From positions 31,433,361 to 31,497,360 of the forward strand of contig OX031064.1 of the NCBI GenBank assembly GCA_943736015.1: a stretch of DNA of 64,000 nt, read 5' to 3'. A program made the position numbers and the translations under genes. Shown in pieces: positions 51,089 through 60,935 of the stretch. The notes under the pieces were generated by a model, which saw only the letters and a program-made list of their open reading frames with translations, had not been told where the DNA came from and did no database searches. The first letter of the stretch is position 1. Every line of letters begins with the position of its first letter. This DNA is from Tridacna crocea (Eukaryota; Mollusca; Bivalvia; Cardiida; Cardiidae).

Positions 51089-51409
51089 TCGAGTTACAGG
51101 CCATGTATTGTCACAAAGCATTTTTGTTTTTGAAGTTGTTTGAGCCGGTTTTAGCATTACAAATCGATCGTGAATCGGGATAACTATCCTCTAGAGCTTT
51201 CTCCATTGCAAAACATTTTTTCCATCCAAGAAAACATGTACAAATTACGAAAAGGGATAAACAACAGCTGAAGGAAACAATAAAAAATTTAAAAATATAT
51301 ATTGCGGCAGAAGGAGCAATTGTGCGCCACAATCTTTGATAATTTTTTTGCCATATGCAACCAGAGCCTCTATGTACAGTGCACAGCAGTCGGTAAAAAA
51401 GTCCTATTT

Positions 51410-51625
51410 TAACGCTTATCTTACCGTTCGCGACCAGGGATGACCGTTTTGTTGAGAGTGTAGAGCAAGATCATCCTGCACGTGCATGCAATCTGATCTT
51501 ACTCTAACCCCTTCGCTGCTTAATCAATAGAATGGGTCATATGAGCCCAGCCCAATGACCGTACATTTAAAGAGAAAATATTTTTATGTAATCGTCAACA
51601 TTTTTTTTGGCAGGATAAGAGTTAA
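51410..51625 (-). mobile_element. hpB copy, diverged
   Basis: GAGTGTAGAGCAAGATCATC / CAATCTGATCTTACTCTAAC hairpin, end GGCAGGATAAGAGTTAA (TTAA 51622-51625). Confidence 0.75.
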
Positions 51626-51641
51626 CCACTCATCTGTGTGC

Positions 51642-51873
51642 TTAAAACTCTTTACCAAACAGTGCCTGGTTTTTACGACCCTGAGATAGAAGCCATTTGA
51701 TAAAATTGTGGGAAAAGGAGAAAATGCTGGTTACCAGCATTTTCTCCTTTTTCCCACAATGTTTTCTATCCTACTCGAAACAAATTTCAATTTTTGAGTT
51801 ACGTCTATTTTGTCGTCTGCAAGTGCTTTCAATTTGGACTAGTCTGAAATATTGTCGTTTGATAAAGGGTTAA
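51642..51873 (+). mobile_element. hpA copy
   Basis: TTAAAACTCTTTACCAAACAG start, hairpin about 51709-51762, end GTTTGATAAAGGGTTAA (TTAA 51870-51873). Confidence 0.88.
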
Positions 51874-51938
51874 CTCTTCGGCAGTGCATGGGTCACTTTC
51901 ACATGTAATTATGGAATAAGTTAATGGTTGAATGGAAT

Positions 51939-52510
51939 TTAACCCATGTCCTGCTAAATGACTACACTGAAATCTTCAATTGCACAGTAAAAACAAAAAC
52001 TGCTGTTTCAAACTCATCATGTTATTGGAGGTTGCCGTCTGCGCATGTCATATTCTTCGAAGATTCGACTGTCTTATATGACGCTTCACTAGAACCGAAA
52101 GCGGACAGACTGTAATATTACGCTCTATAAAGTAGCAATGTAGAAAATAACTTTTATCAATACGTTTGAGGTGAAATGAGACCTGCTTTTGCTCCAGATT
52201 TCTCTAAACTGCTGATCATAGCTGGGTGAATTGTACGAGGTAGCGTTTTATTTGAGTAAACGTTTATTTTAGTTTGAAATTCAAAGTAAAGGTTGTCGCG
52301 TAGGAAAGTGGTTCGGTTCTGTACCCAGGATGCCCAAATTAGATAGATGACTATTTATAGAATGCCATCTAGCGGGAGATAATGTGTTTTGGGGAATAAT
52401 ATCTTCTTATCGGACAGTGTAGATACAAGATCAGACTGCATGTTCTGTGCAGTCTGATCTTGATCTACACTGTCCGCAAAAGGTCACTAAGTCGCGACTA
52501 GCAGCTGTCA
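51939..52510 (+). mobile_element. hpB copy split by SINE-I
   Basis: TTAACCCATGTCCTGCTAAA (TTAA 51939-51942) to CATGTTATTGGAGG; resumes TGTTTTGGGGAATAATATC, a fully paired hairpin (about 52413-52480), GGTCACTAAGTCGCGAC and TAGCAGCTGTC. Confidence 0.88.
52033..52384 (+). mobile_element. SINE-I copy nested in hpB
   Basis: GCCGTCTGCGCATGTCATA ... TCTAAACTGCTGATCATAGC ... GAATGCCATCTAGCGGGAG. Broken hpB edges TGTTATTGGAGG and TGTGTTTTGGGG look like an imperfect target duplication. Head 5' truncated. Confidence 0.85.
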
Positions 52511-52574
52511 ATATGAAAAGTGAATGATCAGATATCAAAAGTTTTCTAATAAGATTAAGGAAATGAAATAGTGC

Positions 52575-52765
52575 CAACCCATCACAAAATGATCCATGGG
52601 TCATTTCTCTACGTAGAGGAATGGCCCATGGGTTATTTCTCTATGTAGAATAATGGCCCGGGTCATTTTTCTACGTAGTAAAATGACTTCTGGGGTCATT
52701 TCTCTACGTAGAATAATGACCAGGGTCAATTTTTAGGGGAGAGTCATTTCTCTACATTGCACCGG
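52575..52765. repeat. GACCCATGGGTC / CTACGTAG tandem block
   Basis: About five 33-bp units ATGACCCATGGGTCATTTCT then CTACGTAGAATA. Each unit contains two palindromes. Ends GTCATTTCTCTACATTGCACC then GGC as at 3.3 kb. Confidence 0.8.
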
Positions 52766-52797
52766 CAATACAATCCTCGGTCAATTTTTGTTATTTT

Positions 52798-53045
52798 TTG
52801 TTTTCATTGGCGTTTGACGCCGTGTTGTATACCGCGTTAAGTACACCTATGAATGTGTTTCCTGGCTTTCTCATACTAAATTGCTGACACAACCTTCTTT
52901 CGAGGTCACCGTCTACTTTTCTCACATGCATGTAGTTGGGATGCAAAATATCGCCGAGAAGAAAGTTTGCTTCAACGGGGGGAATCGAGCCCGGAACCAG
53001 CAGATCACGAGTCAGATACGCTAACCACCGAAATACCCGGGCTCA
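52798..53045 (-). mobile_element. SINE-H group copy
   Basis: Antisense: GGCGTTTGACGCCGTGTTG, CCTATGAATGTGTTTCCTGG, GGAATCGAGCCCGG (B box), GATCACGAGTCAGATACGC. Confidence 0.75.
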
Positions 53046-53169
53046 CCGTCATTTTACAAACCACACTGTAACTAAGCTTTTAAGAACAAGACAAAAGATT
53101 AGGTTTGTCTATACTCTTTTGAATCCAATTGCATACACCACAGTAGAACTGAATCATGTGAAGAGACTC

Positions 53170-53298
53170 GTCTTTGACAGGTTGGAATAAGGACAAAAAA
53201 CATCGTTGAAAAATGAGAATATGATGGTTACCAACATTATCTTTGTCTTCTCACAATATTTTCAAAAAATTTCCACCTCAGGGCCGTTGAAACCAGCA
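53170..53298 (-). mobile_element. degenerate hpA fragment
   Basis: ATCGTTGAAAAATGAGAATATG / ATTATCTTTGTCTTCTCAC hairpin remnant, CACCTCAGGGCCGTTGAAACC. Confidence 0.55.
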
Positions 53299-53300
53299 GA

Positions 53301-53494
53301 AGGCCTGTATTCACCAACCATTCTTAAGAGCGTTCTTTATCGTATTTTCCAAAATGTTTTACATTTGTAAGTAACACAACTTTTGATTGGCTAAACTACT
53401 CGAAACAATCAGAAGTTGTGTTACTTACAAATACAGAAAAACTTGGAGAATAAGACTAAGAATATTCTCAAGAATAGTTGGTGAATATAGGCCC
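53301..53494 (+). mobile_element. tirF copy, complete
   Basis: GGCCTGTATTCACCAACC and AGTTGGTGAATATAGGCC termini; inner blocks TTTGTAAGTAACACAACTT and AAGTTGTGTTACTTACAAAT make the element almost fully foldable. Confidence 0.88.
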
Positions 53495-53587
53495 TGGGGA
53501 TTCGTTTGTATATACATCAAATATATGAGTATGATCCACGTTGAAACCAAAGATCGTTTGACAAGGCTTTGTTTGTTTGTTCGTTTG

Positions 53588-53732
53588 TATTATAGTTTAA
53601 CGCCCTTTCGACAGCTAATGTCATATCACAGGGGTCAGTGCACAGGTCTACGCATGTCTTTTCTCATAGCATTACAGACACAACATTCCATTCAAGCCAC
53701 TGACTACTTTCTTGCATTCATCAGATGCGAAA
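53588..53732 (-). mobile_element. SINE-H 3' half
   Basis: GTTTAACGCCCTTTCGACAGC, GGGGTCAGTGCACAGGTC, AAGCCACTGACTACTTTC. 5' truncated. Confidence 0.7.
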
Positions 53733-54540
53733 AATAAAATCACGAAAAAAAAATAACGTTGGACCCTCAAAAGGGAGCTTTTGAATACAATTGGGAAATG
53801 GATAAAATGCTGGATTTACTCTGCCAAAAGATTTCCAGTTTTACGTGGCATCATTATAAGAGCCATGTCCAGAAAAAAGGTGGCTTTATGCTTCTGACCA
53901 AATGCTTCTCACGCTATCCGCTTTTCCTCTTCCGTTATTGCGCAGAAGTCGTCCTCCTTTTAGCCACTACCTGTACAGAATGAAACTGGTACCCCATGTA
54001 TCTCGCTGAAAAGTGAACATGGATACTGATGCAGGTTACCAGTTCATTAAAGAATACTCTCTACAAAGGAGAATCTGGAAATTTTCAAAAACTGTGTTTT
54101 TTCAATTTTTACGCAATATTAGCAGCGATATCTCACGTAATACATTGAGAAATAACTTGAATTTTATCGAATGTCAAGAAAAATGTATTCGTCACACTTG
54201 GAAGCAAGGATAAACAATAAAATCACTTTGAACTTCCAATGCAGTAGCCAAACCCGAAACCCAATTCGAACAATAATACTAGTGCGGACCTTAGTACGAA
54301 ACATGTGGTTATATCAAAAGACAACTAGTTGAGCCAACTATCGGAAAGGAGAACAAAAACAATCAGGTAGTTTTATACTTCTGTTTGTGTATACCCTTAA
54401 CCCTATATTTCAATTAGTTTCAATATTTCTGATGTTTTTAAACCTTTTCCATTTATCTACCGCAGGAATTTGACATTCTATAACCAAAATAAATGATAAA
54501 ATATGAAAAAAAATTCCCCAATATAATATAAACACAAGGA
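53733..54540. other. Mostly unassigned
   Basis: An hpA-like scrap (CAAAAGGGAGCTTTTGAATAC, AAATGGATAAAATGCTGG) at about 53762-53815; the rest shows no recognised family or gene. Confidence 0.45.
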
Positions 54541-55228
54541 ATGCAACGTCTCGATTGCTGTCGCTAGCACCTGACAGCCTTTCCCAACCAAAATCACCCA
54601 CGAAACAAACATTGATCATAATGTCCTTTAGCCTAGTGATAGACAACACAATAATGTACCTGCGTCATCCGACAATACCTCAGTAGAAATCTTTCGACCG
54701 GAGATATTCGTCATGTTTTACAGCTTTATCAGAAAATTTTGATTTGTCTGGGTGGCCATTCGCTGACGTCACAGAAGGTGGCAGGAAGCCTATTTTCGTA
54801 TTACTTATTACTATTATTTTTTTCGTTTTTAAGGTACCCTATTTATGGACATCTCATGATACTAAAGATTTTTCTATAACTAACTTACAAAAGTATTTGA
54901 GCACATTCCTTTTTAAAGAAAAGATATTTGATTTTTGTGAATAGGGAAATCCCCCATAAGCTAGGTAACTCATATTGGACCGTTCACGGGAATCAGGTGA
55001 CGTCAGCGAATGGCCACCCAGACAAATCAAAATTTTCTGAAAAAGTTGTAAAACATAACGGATGTCTCTGGTTGAAAGGTGTCTACTGAGCTATTGCTAG
55101 ATTTCGCAGGTACATTATTGTGTTGTCTATCGCTAGGCTAAAGGAGATTATGATCAATGTCTGTTTTGTGCGTGATTTTGGTTGGAAAAGGCTGTCGGGT
55201 GCTAGCGCCAGCAATCAAGACTTTGCAT
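54541..55228. repeat. Large inverted repeat: 232-bp arms, 224-bp spacer
   Basis: Arms 54541-54772 and 54997-55228, equal in length and roughly 85-90% matched by eye, best at the inner end (GTCTGGGTGGCCATTCGCTG and inverse are exact). Each inner arm end carries CGCTGACGTCAC. No matching terminal target duplication was found, and the arms match no other family in the window. Confidence 0.88.
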
Positions 55229-55275
55229 TATCCCATCCCCCATGGCAGTTCCTCTCTGGTAGGCAGCCCCAACTC

Positions 55276-55316
55276 CACCCCCCCCTCTTCCCCCCCCCCC
55301 CCCACACACACACACA
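55276..55316. repeat. Poly-C and (CA)n tract
   Basis: CCCCCCCTCTTCCCCCCCCC then CACACACACACACA. Confidence 0.95.
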
Positions 55317-55596
55317 TAATTTTTGCGTGTCAAATTAAAAGCAGATGCAATTTTGCATGGAAGAAAATTTAAGGGAGGTAACTAAAATTTCATGCAAACA
55401 TTTTAAGAATAGTTGCTTCCCTTAGTTTCACTGCTGCTGGTTTTAGCAACCTCTGTTGGGTTTCAATTATTGCATAAACATGGATGATTTTTATAAAACG
55501 AATGTAGATCAAAAGCGTTTGTATGCAGAGTTACAGAGTAACTTTGCACTACAACTTCTGCTACTCTGTTCATATTTTACTGTCAAGCCCATAATT

Positions 55597-55870
55597 TTCA
55601 TCCTTTTTCACACGGCAAAATTTTGGATTTTTCCTAGACTGTATATTCAAATGTTTTTCAAGTTATAGCACTTGTCCCTGAAATGGTAGAAAACAATATG
55701 GGAAAAGGACAAAATGTTTTTCAAATTATAGCACTTGTCCCTGAAAGGGTAGAAAACAATATGGGAAAAGGAGAAAATGCTATTCATCTGCAATTTCTCC
55801 TTTTACAATTATGTTTTTAGAAACTTTTTTCCTTGGGAGATCATTACAACTTTGGTTTTTGGTAAAGGGA
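55597..55870 (-). mobile_element. hpA copy with internal 63-bp duplication
   Basis: CACACGGCAAAATTTTGG start. The block ATGTTTTTCAAGTTATAGC ... ATGGGAAAAGGACAAA occurs twice in tandem (from about 55651 and 55714). Hairpin GAGAAAATGCTATTCATCTG / CAATTTCTCC. End TTTTTGGTAAAGGGAACC. Confidence 0.75.
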
Positions 55871-56039
55871 ACCGATGAAATGATTTATCAGCTAATCATA
55901 ACAGTGAGACTTTTATCAGGCAGATATTCCTGACAGCAAATAACATAATTAATGCCATAATTTGTAATAGACAATGAAGCATACTGTAGCTTGCGGCTAG
56001 AGATAACTATGTTAGTCGTAACAAGTAAGCTTTACTTAA

Positions 56040-56239
56040 TTAACCCTTTTCCAAACAATCCCTGGTTTTCATGATGCTTCTTCTGAAAATATTGTGGGAA
56101 AAGGAGATAATGCTGGTAACCATCATTTTCTCCTTTTCCCACAATGTTTTCTTCTCTTTCCAAAATAAATTTCATTTTTTGAGTCACATTGATTTGTTGT
56201 CTGAAAATGCTTCCATTTTGTTGTTTGGTGAAGATTTAA
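56040..56239 (+). mobile_element. hpA copy, short
   Basis: TTAA 56040-56043 and 56236-56239. CCCTTTTCCAAACAATC start, GATGCTTCTTCTG in place of the longer spacer, end GTTGTTTGGTGAAGATTTAA. Confidence 0.85.
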
Positions 56240-56433
56240 GCCCGATTATACTGTCTTTTTCAGGGGTCTTGGATCAAAAAGCAATGAAACAGCCAAAAAT
56301 CTTTATCTACATTAACTGCTGCACTCTACTGGAAAAATTATAGTTTAACCAAATATGGTACAAAATGTTTTTTATGTAACTTGTGTGTTGAACTTTTGAA
56401 TTCAGTTGTATAACTTGACTGACTTTTATAATT

Positions 56434-56635
56434 TACTCTCTACTGAACAATCCTGACTTTTAATGATCCGGAGTACATGTATAATTATAGCCTTTTGAAA
56501 TTCTTGTGAGAGAAGCAGAAAATGCTGGGAACCAGTACTTTCTTCTTTTCTACACTTTCAGAGACAATTACCATAATTTCAGTTATATTCAATTTTTTGT
56601 CTTCAAGTTTGGGCAAGCTTAATATTTTTTATTTT
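56434..56635 (+). mobile_element. degenerate hpA copy
   Basis: CTCTCTACTGAACAATCC, AAAATGCTGGGAACCAGTAC, CTTCAAGTTTGGGCAAGC. Confidence 0.6.
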
Positions 56636-56639
56636 CAAA

Positions 56640-56855
56640 TCAGCTGACAAATTGTAGACTGTCCTAAACTCAAAGTGTTTGCAGATGACAATTTTGAATT
56701 TGATGAGAATGGCAGAAAGTTTTCTGATAGGCTAGAAAACACTGTGGGAAAAGGAGAAATTGCTCATTACGAGCAATTTCTCCTTTTCCCACAGTGTTTT
56801 CTAAAGACTTTTACTTAGACAAGTAAAAACTAGGGCTTGTTTGGGAAAGAGTTAA
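56640..56855 (-). mobile_element. hpA copy, AAATTGCTC subtype
   Basis: Hairpin ACTGTGGGAAAAGGAGAAAT then TGCTC / GAGCA and the inverse, fully paired; GGCTTGTTTGGGAAAGAG, TTAA 56852-56855. Same subtype as 38192. Confidence 0.88.
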
Positions 56856-57228
56856 ATACTGTGTTTTTAACATTCTATTAGTTTGATAAAGAGTTAAGGG
56901 AGCTACTAAGACATATAGGTTATCACCAAACTTAAAAAGTAGCTTTGCATTGAATTGAGCCATAGGTAGCAAATCATTACGTAAGGATGAAGACATGTAC
57001 GTATAAGTATGAAATCCTTGATTTAAAACCAGAAATGTAACAACGGTGATTTCTTTGACAGCCTCTAAAAAAATGAAATATATTTTCTATCGTTCTCAGT
57101 CTATGCAACCTTGCGATGGTCAGCGGCAACATTTGGCATTATGATTTCTAGAATCTGAATGATTAGAGTTTGATCCAACAAAGGTAAAATGGGTTAAAAC
57201 CTGGATGAAAGTGAGTGTAGATGTATTT
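56856..57228. other. No recognised feature
   Basis: No family match or gene seen. Confidence 0.4.
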
Positions 57229-57403
57229 TTAACTCATTACCAAACTGCAATATTTTAGGCTTGCCCAAAAGGAAAGCATTTGGAGATAACAAAATAAAAC
57301 TGACAGAAAATTTGAAATTTGTTTCATAAAGGGTAAAAAACCTTGTGGGAAAAGGAGAAAATGCTAGTTACCAGCATTTTCTCCTTTTCTCACAATGTTT
57401 TCG
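57229..57403 (-). mobile_element. hpA copy, right part missing
   Basis: TTAA 57229-57232, CTCATTACCAAACTGC, hairpin ATGCTAGTTACCAGCAT; cut just after CACAATGTTTTC. Confidence 0.85.
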
Positions 57404-57580
57404 TATTGTGCTTGCCTGGCCTATAACTGCATAAGTATAATTTATAGAAAAAAATGTAACAAAAAAAGCATTGCTTGTCACATGCAGTGGCTCTTCTTTT
57501 TCACAAAGTTTCTTTTCTGTTCAAAAAACAACACTTTCTATCCTTGTAAAGTGTTTATCTTTGAGTCATTTGTAGTACTT

Positions 57581-58193
57581 TTAACCCTTTACCACACAGG
57601 AAAGTTGTAGACTCCTGCAAACCTCATCTTCACAAGCAAAAGCTGACGATTCACTACGCTTCTCAACCCTTGGTGGATCAAGCTTGATTTTTACATTCCC
57701 CCTGATATGCTTTTTCATTGGATGCAGCCAGCTCTAACTGCAAGGAATGAAATCGCTTGTAGCATTTCATCTTTGATAAAAATAGAATAAGGTCGCAACC
57801 TTTCGAATAGAAGGTAAACATGGAAACACACATGGATGTCTGCTTACAGCTTCATGTATGTATTTGTAAGCGGTTTGTAAAACAATATTTCATTGGCTTT
57901 CAGAAATATGATGTAAATGGGGGTAATAACCAGCATCCAATAGAGGGCGCAACTCAGGAATCTCGAAATCGGGGTCAATCAGCCAAGATAAGATCCACGT
58001 AATGATTGTAACCTTGGCTCATGAAGATGTACAAACCTATACAGATTGCAGATGAAAAATTTAATGTGGCACAAATTATGAACTCTCCATTATAAACATT
58101 CTGGGAAAGAGAGAATATGCTGGTTGCTACAATTTTCTTGTTTTTCAAAAGCCTTCCCCAGGGTCCTTAAAACTCGGGATTGCATGGTAAGGG
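57581..58193 (-). mobile_element. hpA copy split by tirMu
   Basis: TTAA 57581-57584, CCCTTTACCACACAGG, then tirMu. Resumes ATACAGATTGCAGATG, GAGAGAATATGCTGGTTGC, CCCCAGGGTCCTTAAAACTCG, GCATGGTAAGGGC. Confidence 0.8.
57625..58029 (+). mobile_element. tirMu copy 2, 405 bp, 9-bp target duplication
   Basis: Termini CATCTTCACAAGC and GGCTCATGAAGATG; flanks TGCAAACCT (57616-57624) and TACAAACCT (58030-58038), 8 of 9 identical. Aligns with 1173-1715 except for about 140 bp missing in the middle. The short open frame 57820-58002 begins at the same ATG as in copy 1 but diverges. Confidence 0.85.
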
Positions 58194-58242
58194 CTATTCT
58201 TTTTCTTTGTCTTTCATGACATAAACAGCTTTTGTACTAGAT

Positions 58243-58298
58243 TTCATAGATCAAGATTAGACTTCAGAACATGCATTCTGATCTTGGATCTTGCCTTT
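58243..58298. mobile_element. hpB hairpin scrap
   Basis: ATAGATCAAGATTAGACTTC / CATTCTGATCTTGGATCTTG; no termini. Confidence 0.5.
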
Positions 58299-58748
58299 AT
58301 ATTAATTTACAATGAAGCCAAGATGGTGGTTGTATGAATGAAGATTTTGAAATGTGTTTTTTCTACCATCAGAAAGGTATGAAACTCCAGATAACCAACT
58401 ACCAAGGTTCATACAGTCAGTGACATGACAAAACTACCACAAAATATATTGAAATCTTATAACCATGCATTTTATCAATGAAACAAACATTTTTTTTTTT
58501 AAAAACTTGAACACAAACACACTGAAATTACCTAATTATATCTTAAAACTTTATGAATGGTCAGGTTGCCCAGATCTGACTGACATACATGTACACAATT
58601 CGCGAATAATTCATATTGACATTGCACAAAAGCATGCCAGCCTTTTGAAACATGCATGATGTGTCATTGTTTTGAAACATGTTTTGTGATAGATCTAGTT
58701 TTGTCATGTACATTGACTGAGCCCCAGTGGTTTGCTATCTGGAGTTGC
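58299..58748. other. No recognised feature
   Basis: AT-rich, no family match or gene seen. Confidence 0.4.
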
Positions 58749-58976
58749 ATAACTCTTTACCAAACAATCAATTGGTTTTCACGACCCTGAGAAAGAAGCC
58801 TGTTGAAAACATTGTAGGAAAAGGAGAAAATGCTGGTAACCAGCATTTTCTCCTTTTCCTACAATGATTTCACACCTCCTAGAACAAGTTTCTATTTTTC
58901 AGTCAAGTTAATTTTGTTGTCTGGAAATGCTTTGAATTTGGACCGATCTAAAAATGTTTTCGTTTGGTAAAGAGAT
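58749..58976 (+). mobile_element. hpA copy with GTAGG / CCTAC arms
   Basis: ACTCTTTACCAAACAATCA start; fully paired hairpin ATTGTAGGAAAAGGAGAAAA and inverse, with the same change in both arms; end TTTGGTAAAGAGATA. Confidence 0.88.
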
Positions 58977-59220
58977 ATCTTTTTAGTTACAGGAACACAC
59001 TTCTAATTTTTCAATCACACACCCTTCATCTTTGCTCTGAACTATGAAATGTTTTTTTTTTAATTTTGCAGTGGAGTACAATCATGTAAAGATTGAGGAC
59101 AAAAGGATGAATTGATTCAATTTCGAAGGGTAAGTGTATCAACACTCTTAAAACTGAACATCATGTGACTTCCTCCTTGTCCCCAATTAACCTCTCCAGC
59201 TTCACTAAAACATGATTACA

Positions 59221-59690
59221 TGAGCCAAGCTCTGGCAAAAGGGGGCTTAACTCTTTACCACACGACAAAATTTTAGACTGGTTCAAATTGAAAGCATTTA
59301 CCGACAACAAAATAAAGGTGAATGAAGAAATGAAATTTGTTCTGGGAAGGATAGAAAACACTGTGGTAAAAGGAGAAAATGCTGGTTACCAGCATTTTCT
59401 CCTTTTCCTACACTGTTTTCAAAAGGCTTCTTTCTCGGGGGCGTCAAAAGTAGGGATTGCATGGTAATGGGTTAATGCATCTCCGTGATACATGATGCCA
59501 GCCCAAGTCATCACAGATTTATATGGATCCATAAAATCCATTTGGATGAACAACTGACTGTATCATGAGGTAGACTGGTCCTTGGACATTTAGAAAATTG
59601 ACCCATGGCAAAAAGTTTCAGCACAGGTCAGCCTGCATGGACTTTTTTTGCAAATGCATTGAGCCCCCTTTTCACATATCATGGCTCGTA
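59221..59690 (-). mobile_element. hpC copy with hpA in its terminus
   Basis: GAGCCAAGCTCTGGCAAAAG then GGGGCTTAA, hpA, TTAATGCATCTCCGTGATAC, body, reduced hairpin CAGGTCAGCCTGCATGGAC, end TGCATTGAGCCCCC and ATATCATGGCTC. Confidence 0.85.
59247..59475 (-). mobile_element. hpA copy nested in hpC TIR
   Basis: TTAA 59247-59250 and 59472-59475. CTCTTTACCACACGAC / GCATGGTAATGGG subtype. Confidence 0.92.
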
Positions 59691-59875
59691 CAATGAGTGG
59701 GGTTGTCTAAATCACAGACAATCCAACAAGCTTTGTCTAGATCTGACTTAGACCATGTGGAATTAATTTATTAAAGCATTGCATATGTAGTGATACAGAC
59801 CAAATACATGTGGAGCACTGATTGGCTAATTTATTTGAATCATGGTTTAATAATAGTTAAATGTAATTCTTCCTA

Positions 59876-60090
59876 CTAACTCTTTACCAAATCACAGAAT
59901 TTGAGACTGGTCCAAATTGAAAGCATTTTCAGACAACAACATAAATGTGATTCAAAAATTGAAATTTGTTATGGGCGGATGGAAAACATTGTGAAAAAGT
60001 AAAAAATGCAGGTAACCTTTTCCCACAATGTTTTCAAATGGCTTCTTTCTCTGAGTCATGAAAATCTAGGACAGTTTGGTAAAAAGTTAA
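59876..60090 (-). mobile_element. hpA copy, hairpin partly lost
   Basis: CTAACTCTTTACCAAATCAC start, AAAAATGCAGGTAACC then TTTTCCCACAATG, end AGTTTGGTAAAAAGTTAA (TTAA 60087-60090). Confidence 0.8.
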
Positions 60091-60221
60091 AAACTTAGCT
60101 AAGATAGGTAAGATAAATTAACCAGTTAGACCACGGCACTGATAAATAAGCCTTTTAGTGCTTGTTATCTAGTCTTTAAATATGGGACATCAATTGATCT
60201 CTTTATCATATTCCTTTTGTT

Positions 60222-60450
60222 TTAAGCTTTTACCAAACAATCCCTGGTTTTTACGACCCTGAGGTAAAAGCCTTTTGAAAACATTGTGGGAAAAGCAGAA
60301 AATGCTGGTAACCAGCATTTTCTTCTTGTCGCACAATGTTTTCTGCCCTGCTTAAAACAATTTTTAATTTTTCAGTTATGTTTATTTTGTCGTATGCGAG
60401 TGATTTCAATTTGGACCAGTCTAAAATTTTGTTGTTTGGTAAAGAGTTAA
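60222..60450 (+). mobile_element. hpA copy
   Basis: TTAA 60222-60225 and 60447-60450; hairpin with CAGAAAATGCTGG / CCAGCATTTTCTT. Confidence 0.9.
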
Positions 60451-60657
60451 ATCAGATAGTCATAACTTAAAATGCATTATCTATATGATATAGACTGTCT
60501 AGCTGACAGTCAAACATGTCTGCTATCCCATAGACAACCCTCTCTCATTTTCTAACCTATACAAAGAAACAGATTAATCAGGAAGAGAAGCAGGAAGAAA
60601 TCGCTCCAACAGTTAAGAATTCATGCACTTTGTTTGATCATAGGTAAAATTATTTTA

Positions 60658-60884
60658 CTGTTTACCCCACAATCCCGACTTTAAACGACCCTGAGAAAGA
60701 ATCCTATAGAAAACATTGTGAGAAAAAGAGAAAATACTGGTAACCAGCATTTTCTCCTTTTCCCACAATATTTTCTAACCTATCAAAGTCAGAAATCATC
60801 ATGTTAACAAGATTTAATTTGTTGTATGAAGATGCTTTCTATTTGGTCCAGTTCCAAAATTTGTCGTTTAGTATTTAGAGTTAA
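60658..60884 (+). mobile_element. hpA copy
   Basis: TGTTTACCCCACAATCCCGAC start (TTAA lost), hairpin AGAAAATACTGGTAACCAGC, end GTATTTAGAGTTAA (TTAA 60881-60884). Confidence 0.85.
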
Positions 60885-60935
60885 GCTAGAAATCAAAGGA
60901 CTCAAAGTCCTGAAAAATAGATTTGTGTAACAACA

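Noticed and set aside
47904-52115. Open frames reading S-A-H-V-I-F-F-E-D-S-T-V-L at 48 and 52 kb (and inverse at 13 kb)
   Set aside because: All three are the same stretch of SINE-I, just downstream of its tRNA-like head; the shared peptide reflects repeat identity, not a protein family.
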